Assembly: GCA_965646445.1 (NCBI GenBank)
Contig: CBFFZW010000023.1
Coordinates: 1-52,662, forward strand
Source: UBA11524 sp965646445
Lineage (GTDB): Bacteria > Bacillota > Clostridia > Christensenellales > Aristaeellaceae
DNA length: 52,662 nt
Reading direction: 5' to 3'
Below are positions 50,382 to 52,662 of this stretch, in pieces. The position numbers were made by a program, and so were the translations under genes. The notes below the pieces were generated by a model. It worked only from the letters and a program-made list of their open reading frames with translations, had not been told where the DNA came from and did not search any database. Each line of letters starts with the position of its first letter. Positions within the stretch are counted from its first letter, which is position 1.

Positions 50382-50984
50382 TCACTCAATGCTCGGTTCG
50401 CCTTTCCCCTTGCTGGGCGGCTTCATTCGCTGTTCCGGTCCCTTTCGTAACTGCTCAACCACAGATGGACGTTCATGCTCACGCTTGCCGTTATTGATGA
50501 TGCCGTCGATCATTCCATAATCATCTTCCAGCATCATTTCTGCATTGCGAAGGGGCTGATCGGACAGAAAGCCATGCAGTTCCTGCCAGCCGTACCGATC
50601 CACATAATGCGCTGTTACGATACCATCTACCTTGAGGGCAACAATATCGCTCACAGAAAGGCTGTGACCATAGAAGTCATCTGGGCGCTCCATATTGAAG
50701 CGATAGAAAATATCGTTCAGCAGTTCGGGAACTGCCTTGCCGGTGGTCTGATGCAGCGCACCAGCATAAACCACTTCATAATTGGTTCTCTCAACGGTCA
50801 GCCCAGCAGCCTGCAGTTGGCTCATAGCCATGAACCGATAGTCATGAGTGCTTTCATGGTGCCGAAGCTGATAAATGGCAAAAGCATCAGCGGGATTGGC
50901 CAGGAATATTTTCTCCAGATCTTTTTCGGTGAGATTATCACCAAACACTGCTCTCAAATACTCATCCCAATTCTGTTTTTCCAT
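50382..50984 (-). CDS. YodL/DUF4316-type ICE protein
   Basis: A 200-residue protein with the YodL pattern (ADAFAIYQLRHHESTHDYRFMAM, LQAAGLTVERTNYEVVYAG, ERPDDFYGHSLSVSDIVALKVDG, AHYVDRYGW) and a DUF4316-like tail (DDYGMIDGIINNGKREHE). These proteins occur beside helicases of Tn1549-like elements; their function is unknown. The ATG at 50984 follows AAAGGAGTG. Its start overlaps the end of the next upstream gene by 23 bases. Confidence 0.82.
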   Translation of the reverse strand: MEKQNWDEYLRAVFGDNLTEKDLEKIFLANPADAFAIYQLRHHESTHDYRFMAMSQLQAAGLTVERTNYEVVYAGALHQTTGKAVPELLNDIFYRFNMERPDDFYGHSLSVSDIVALKVDGIVTAHYVDRYGWQELHGFLSDQPLRNAEMMLEDDYGMIDGIINNGKREHERPSVVEQLRKGPEQRMKPPSKGKGEPSIE

Positions 50985-51306
50985 CGGCTTCACTCCTTTC
51001 ATTGGATTCTTCAATACATTTCATCAGCCCATCCCTCGCTCTGGTTATCATCAGGACGCGGCTGGATAGCTGAGCGATGGTTTCCTGCAGTTCCTGCTGA
51101 TTGGCGGCATAGAAATAGCCCATCGCATTGCTGCAGATGGGCTTGTTTTCGCTGCGCAGGATATTCACCAGTTTACGAATCACCGTACCCTTCACATGAA
51201 GGATGCGTTCCAGTTCCTTGCTGGATATGGCTGCACCTTCGCCTTTGTGTGACTGCTCCAGACAGTCACACAGAATAGATTTGGTGTTGCCAGGGGGCTT
51301 ATTCAT
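50962..51306 (-). CDS. Winged-helix-like hypothetical protein
   Basis: A 114-residue protein. ISSKELERILHVKGTVIRKLVNILRSENKPICS looks like a winged helix-turn-helix, and the C-terminal third is a coiled coil (NQQELQETIAQLSSRVLMITRARDGL). It starts at 51306 inside the end of the topoisomerase fragment, with a poor ribosome binding site, so it relies on translational coupling. It may be a small DNA-binding protein that regulates transfer genes; no characterised family is recognised. Confidence 0.6.
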   Translation of the reverse strand: MNKPPGNTKSILCDCLEQSHKGEGAAISSKELERILHVKGTVIRKLVNILRSENKPICSNAMGYFYAANQQELQETIAQLSSRVLMITRARDGLMKCIEESNERSEADGKTELG

Positions 51307-52006
51307 GAGCATCACCACCTGAATGCTTTTCCGCAAACTCAAACTGGAAGTGGGGCGAACCATCATCCTGGCAAGATATGACCAGCGTAGCGCTGTATGG
51401 CTTGCCGGTGCGCTTGGAGCGAAGGTTGTGTAGCTTCACCCGATTATCCTTAAGCAACGGCAGCACCAGCTGACGGTTCACGGCGATCTGCTGCCCGGTT
51501 AGGAACTTGTTGTCCTTCCAGATGGCAAAGCGACAGCCATGGTTGGTACAGAAGAATCCCTTGTCGGATTCTGTGACCGGCCTTCCGCAATGCGGACAAG
51601 CGCCGATGCTTTCCTTTTGCGAGGGAAAGAGCGTTTCTGCGCCTTTGACGGGTTTTGCGGTGATTTTCAGTTCAGTCAGCATGGTGCGAATGTCTTGCAG
51701 GAAGGCGTCAGCGCTTTCCTCACCGCGTTCGATGCGCTTCAAACGCTGCTCCCATTCTGCGGTCAGAAGTGGTGACTGCAGCTGCTCCGGCAGGATCGTA
51801 ATGAGCGCCACCCCTTTGGGTGTGGGCATCAGGTGCTTGGTACGCTTGTCGCCCTTGCGGGTGACAAAGCCGGTGGAAATCAGCTTTTCCAGTATGCCTG
51901 CACGGGTAGCAGGAGTGCCAAGCCCCTTGCGTTCTGCATCTTCCGGGGCGTCATCAGCACCGGCGGTTTCCATTGCAGCCAGCAGGCTGTCTTCTGATAC
52001 GTTTTG
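51299..52006 (-). pseudogene. topB: Topoisomerase III, C-terminal fragment cut by a transposon
   Basis: The reading VSEDSLLAAMETAGADD... through ERKGLGTPATRAGILEKLISTGFV is the C-terminal part of a topoisomerase III (TopB/TraE type), followed by a zinc-ribbon end (CPHCGRPVTESDKGFFCTNHGC). A stop codon (TGA on the minus strand at 52007-52009) and foreign sequence replace everything upstream, so the TOPRIM domain and active-site tyrosine are missing here. The first conserved residue is V at about 51998-52000. A tnpW-like gene begins within 15 bases, so a Tn4451-like insertion explains the cut. The remaining topB part should lie beyond the other transposon end. Confidence 0.82.
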
Positions 52007-52018
52007 TCAAGGGTGTTT
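52005..52018. mobile_element. Probable end of a Tn4451-like transposon
   Basis: The topoisomerase reading fails within 51998-52006 and tnpW ends at 52017, so the element boundary lies in about a dozen bases. The TTGACA-like word read on the minus strand contains a GA dinucleotide, the target and end sequence used by TnpX-type large serine recombinases. The exact base cannot be set without the other end. Confidence 0.5.
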
Positions 52019-52217
52019 AAGAACTTTTTTCGCTGTCATTCAAAATCAGACGCTTGATTTTGTCGCTCATGGTTTCTTTGCTCGTTTCACTGAAATGGAT
52101 TTTGACGCGGTAGGTGGTCTTTCCGATTTTCTTTATCATTACAGGTGGCGCGGCTTCCTTTACGGTCAGAGGGGAAGCGGTTGCGGGGGTGCTGCGGTTG
52201 CTGGTGTCGTTGTTCAT
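52017..52217 (-). CDS. tnpW: TnpW-like transposon protein
   Basis: A 66-residue protein whose C-terminal part VMIKKIGKTTYRVKIHFSE and TSKETMSDKIKRLILNDS matches the TnpW family first named in Tn4451/Tn4453. TnpW-like genes accompany TnpX-type serine recombinases in Clostridia transposons; their role is unknown. The ATG at 52217 follows AAAGGAGAG. Its stop lies next to the interrupted topoisomerase gene, which marks the transposon end. Confidence 0.75.
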   Translation of the reverse strand: MNNDTSNRSTPATASPLTVKEAAPPVMIKKIGKTTYRVKIHFSETSKETMSDKIKRLILNDSEKSS

Positions 52218-52234
52218 AGGCTCTCCTTTCCATG

Positions 52235-52264
52235 AGAAAAGCCCCATGCGGTCATACATGGGGC
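52235..52264 (-). terminator. Intrinsic terminator upstream of tnpW
   Basis: GCCCCATG (52241-52248) and CATGGGGC (52257-52264) pair perfectly; on the minus strand TTTTCTC follows. It ends the transcript of the gene at the window edge. Confidence 0.7.
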
Positions 52265-52288
52265 GGTGGTTTTGAGGTTGAAGTGGCG

Positions 52289-52318
52289 AAGTGGCAAGGT
52301 ATCTGGGTTTTGCCACTT
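52289..52318 (-). repeat. Hairpin between the edge gene and tnpW
   Basis: AAGTGGCAA (52289-52297) and TTGCCACTT (52310-52318) form a perfect nine-pair stem. Together with the nearby AAGTGGC repeat at 52281-52287 it may be a protein-binding site or a second, T-poor terminator. Confidence 0.5.
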
Positions 52319-52331
52319 GGATTTTGCCGTT

Positions 52332-52662
52332 TCACTTTTTAAGAGCGTGATACCATGCCGCGCCAATGCGCTTTGAGGTAATGCGCCCGTCAAGGTTTCT
52401 CTTTGCCGCCCGGACGGTACGGGCGGATATGCCCGCTTCTGTGGCGGCTTTCTCTATGTCCTCGCTGGCAAGCTCTTTCCCGTCTGCCAGTAAATCCAGT
52501 ATCAGCCGTTCCGCCTGTTCGGTCTTGGTGGCGGTGTTCCCGCCCGCGCCGGACAGCAGCTCGTCGGCGGTGATGTCGTATTCGCCTATCCACGAAAAGC
52601 CCGTTTCCGGGTCAAGGCAAAAGGCAACGGGCTTGCCCTCCGGCGCAAGGGAAGATTTGTCA
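52332..52662 (-). CDS. Transposon replication-type protein, C-terminal part (partial)
   Basis: The reading enters from the right edge in frame (DKSSLAPEGKPVAFCLDPET) and ends WYHALKK at 52332. Residues EQAERLILDLLADGKELASE and IEKAATEAGISARTVRAAKR form a winged-helix end like that of RepA/DnaB-type AAA proteins carried by Clostridia transposons. The ATPase part lies outside the window. A terminator and tnpW follow it. The identification rests only on the C-terminal domain pattern. Confidence 0.6.
   Translation of the reverse strand, partial: DKSSLAPEGKPVAFCLDPETGFSWIGEYDITADELLSGAGGNTATKTEQAERLILDLLADGKELASEDIEKAATEAGISARTVRAAKRNLDGRITSKRIGAAWYHALKK

Noticed and set aside
1..52662. CRISPR array or rRNA genes
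   Set aside because: No regularly spaced repeats of 23-40 bases and no rRNA-like conserved stretches were seen on either strand.

Overview
This window looks like mosaic accessory DNA from a gut-type Clostridia (Bacillota, probably Oscillospiraceae/Lachnospiraceae). The reasons are strong AAGGAGG-type ribosome binding sites, consensus TTGACA/TATAAT promoters, TnpW, CD1845 and YodL/DUF4316-type proteins typical of Clostridia integrative elements, and visible swings between GC-rich and AT-richer blocks. No rRNA, CRISPR array or housekeeping locus is present, and no phage structural genes are in view. All assignments were read by eye from the sequence; no database search was run.

Layout. (1) 1-3124, plus strand: a GC-rich block with an amidoligase, three small unknown proteins and a class II glutamine-amidotransferase-like protein, with hairpin-rich leaders and a repeated two-block promoter-like element. 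(2) 3241-13388, minus strand, convergent: a phage-type replication/recombination module (sigma-70-like protein, Gp157-like, PLD-like, RecA-fold ATPase, DUF669, SF2 helicase, primase-helicase, RusA resolvase, ArpU/DUF1492-like regulator). (3) 13774-17124: an AT-richer three-component ABC (ABC-3C-type) conflict operon with an HNH effector, a small middle component, a DUF2326-type ABC ATPase and a Cro/C1 regulator, behind a consensus-type promoter. (4) 17286-22972: an ECF-type sigma factor, a DUF4367-type anti-sigma factor, two small secreted proteins, a secreted PepSY-like protein and an ABC exporter with two membrane proteins. (5) 23404-23756: the 3' half of a tRNA-Arg(CCT), starting exactly at the anticodon loop, with short repeats resembling integrase arm sites on both sides. 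(6) 23752-27856: tyrosine integrase, excisionase, HTH regulators and small proteins. (7) 27980-38160: cargo, consisting of an acetyltransferase, a gene chimera, an ArsR-DUF2087/M29-peptidase operon, a four-gene methylase / dual-ATPase histidine kinase / receiver / HNH operon, and a DUF234 ATPase. (8) 38224-52006, minus strand: an ICE mobilisation block with relaxase, MobC, CD1845, DUF3849-like protein, a 2724-residue methylase-helicase, YodL/DUF4316 and the C-terminal part of topoisomerase III. (9) 52017-52662: the edge of a Tn4451-like transposon (TnpW and a partial replication-type protein) that cuts topoisomerase III.

How it fits together. The integrase, excisionase, relaxase, MobC, giant helicase and topoisomerase describe an integrative conjugative element carrying defence-like cargo between its integration module and its mobilisation module. 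Because repeats resembling arm sites lie on both sides of the tRNA core, the core looks like an attP. That fits either an excised circle, which would put the phage-type block on the same element, or two elements in tandem at one tRNA gene; the window cannot decide between them.

The most interesting part is 31176-35989. There a histidine kinase, fused to a second MutL/HSP90-like ATPase domain, and a stand-alone receiver are packed between a DNA adenine methylase and an HNH nuclease. This looks like a restriction system controlled by two-component signalling, and I do not recognise it as a described type.
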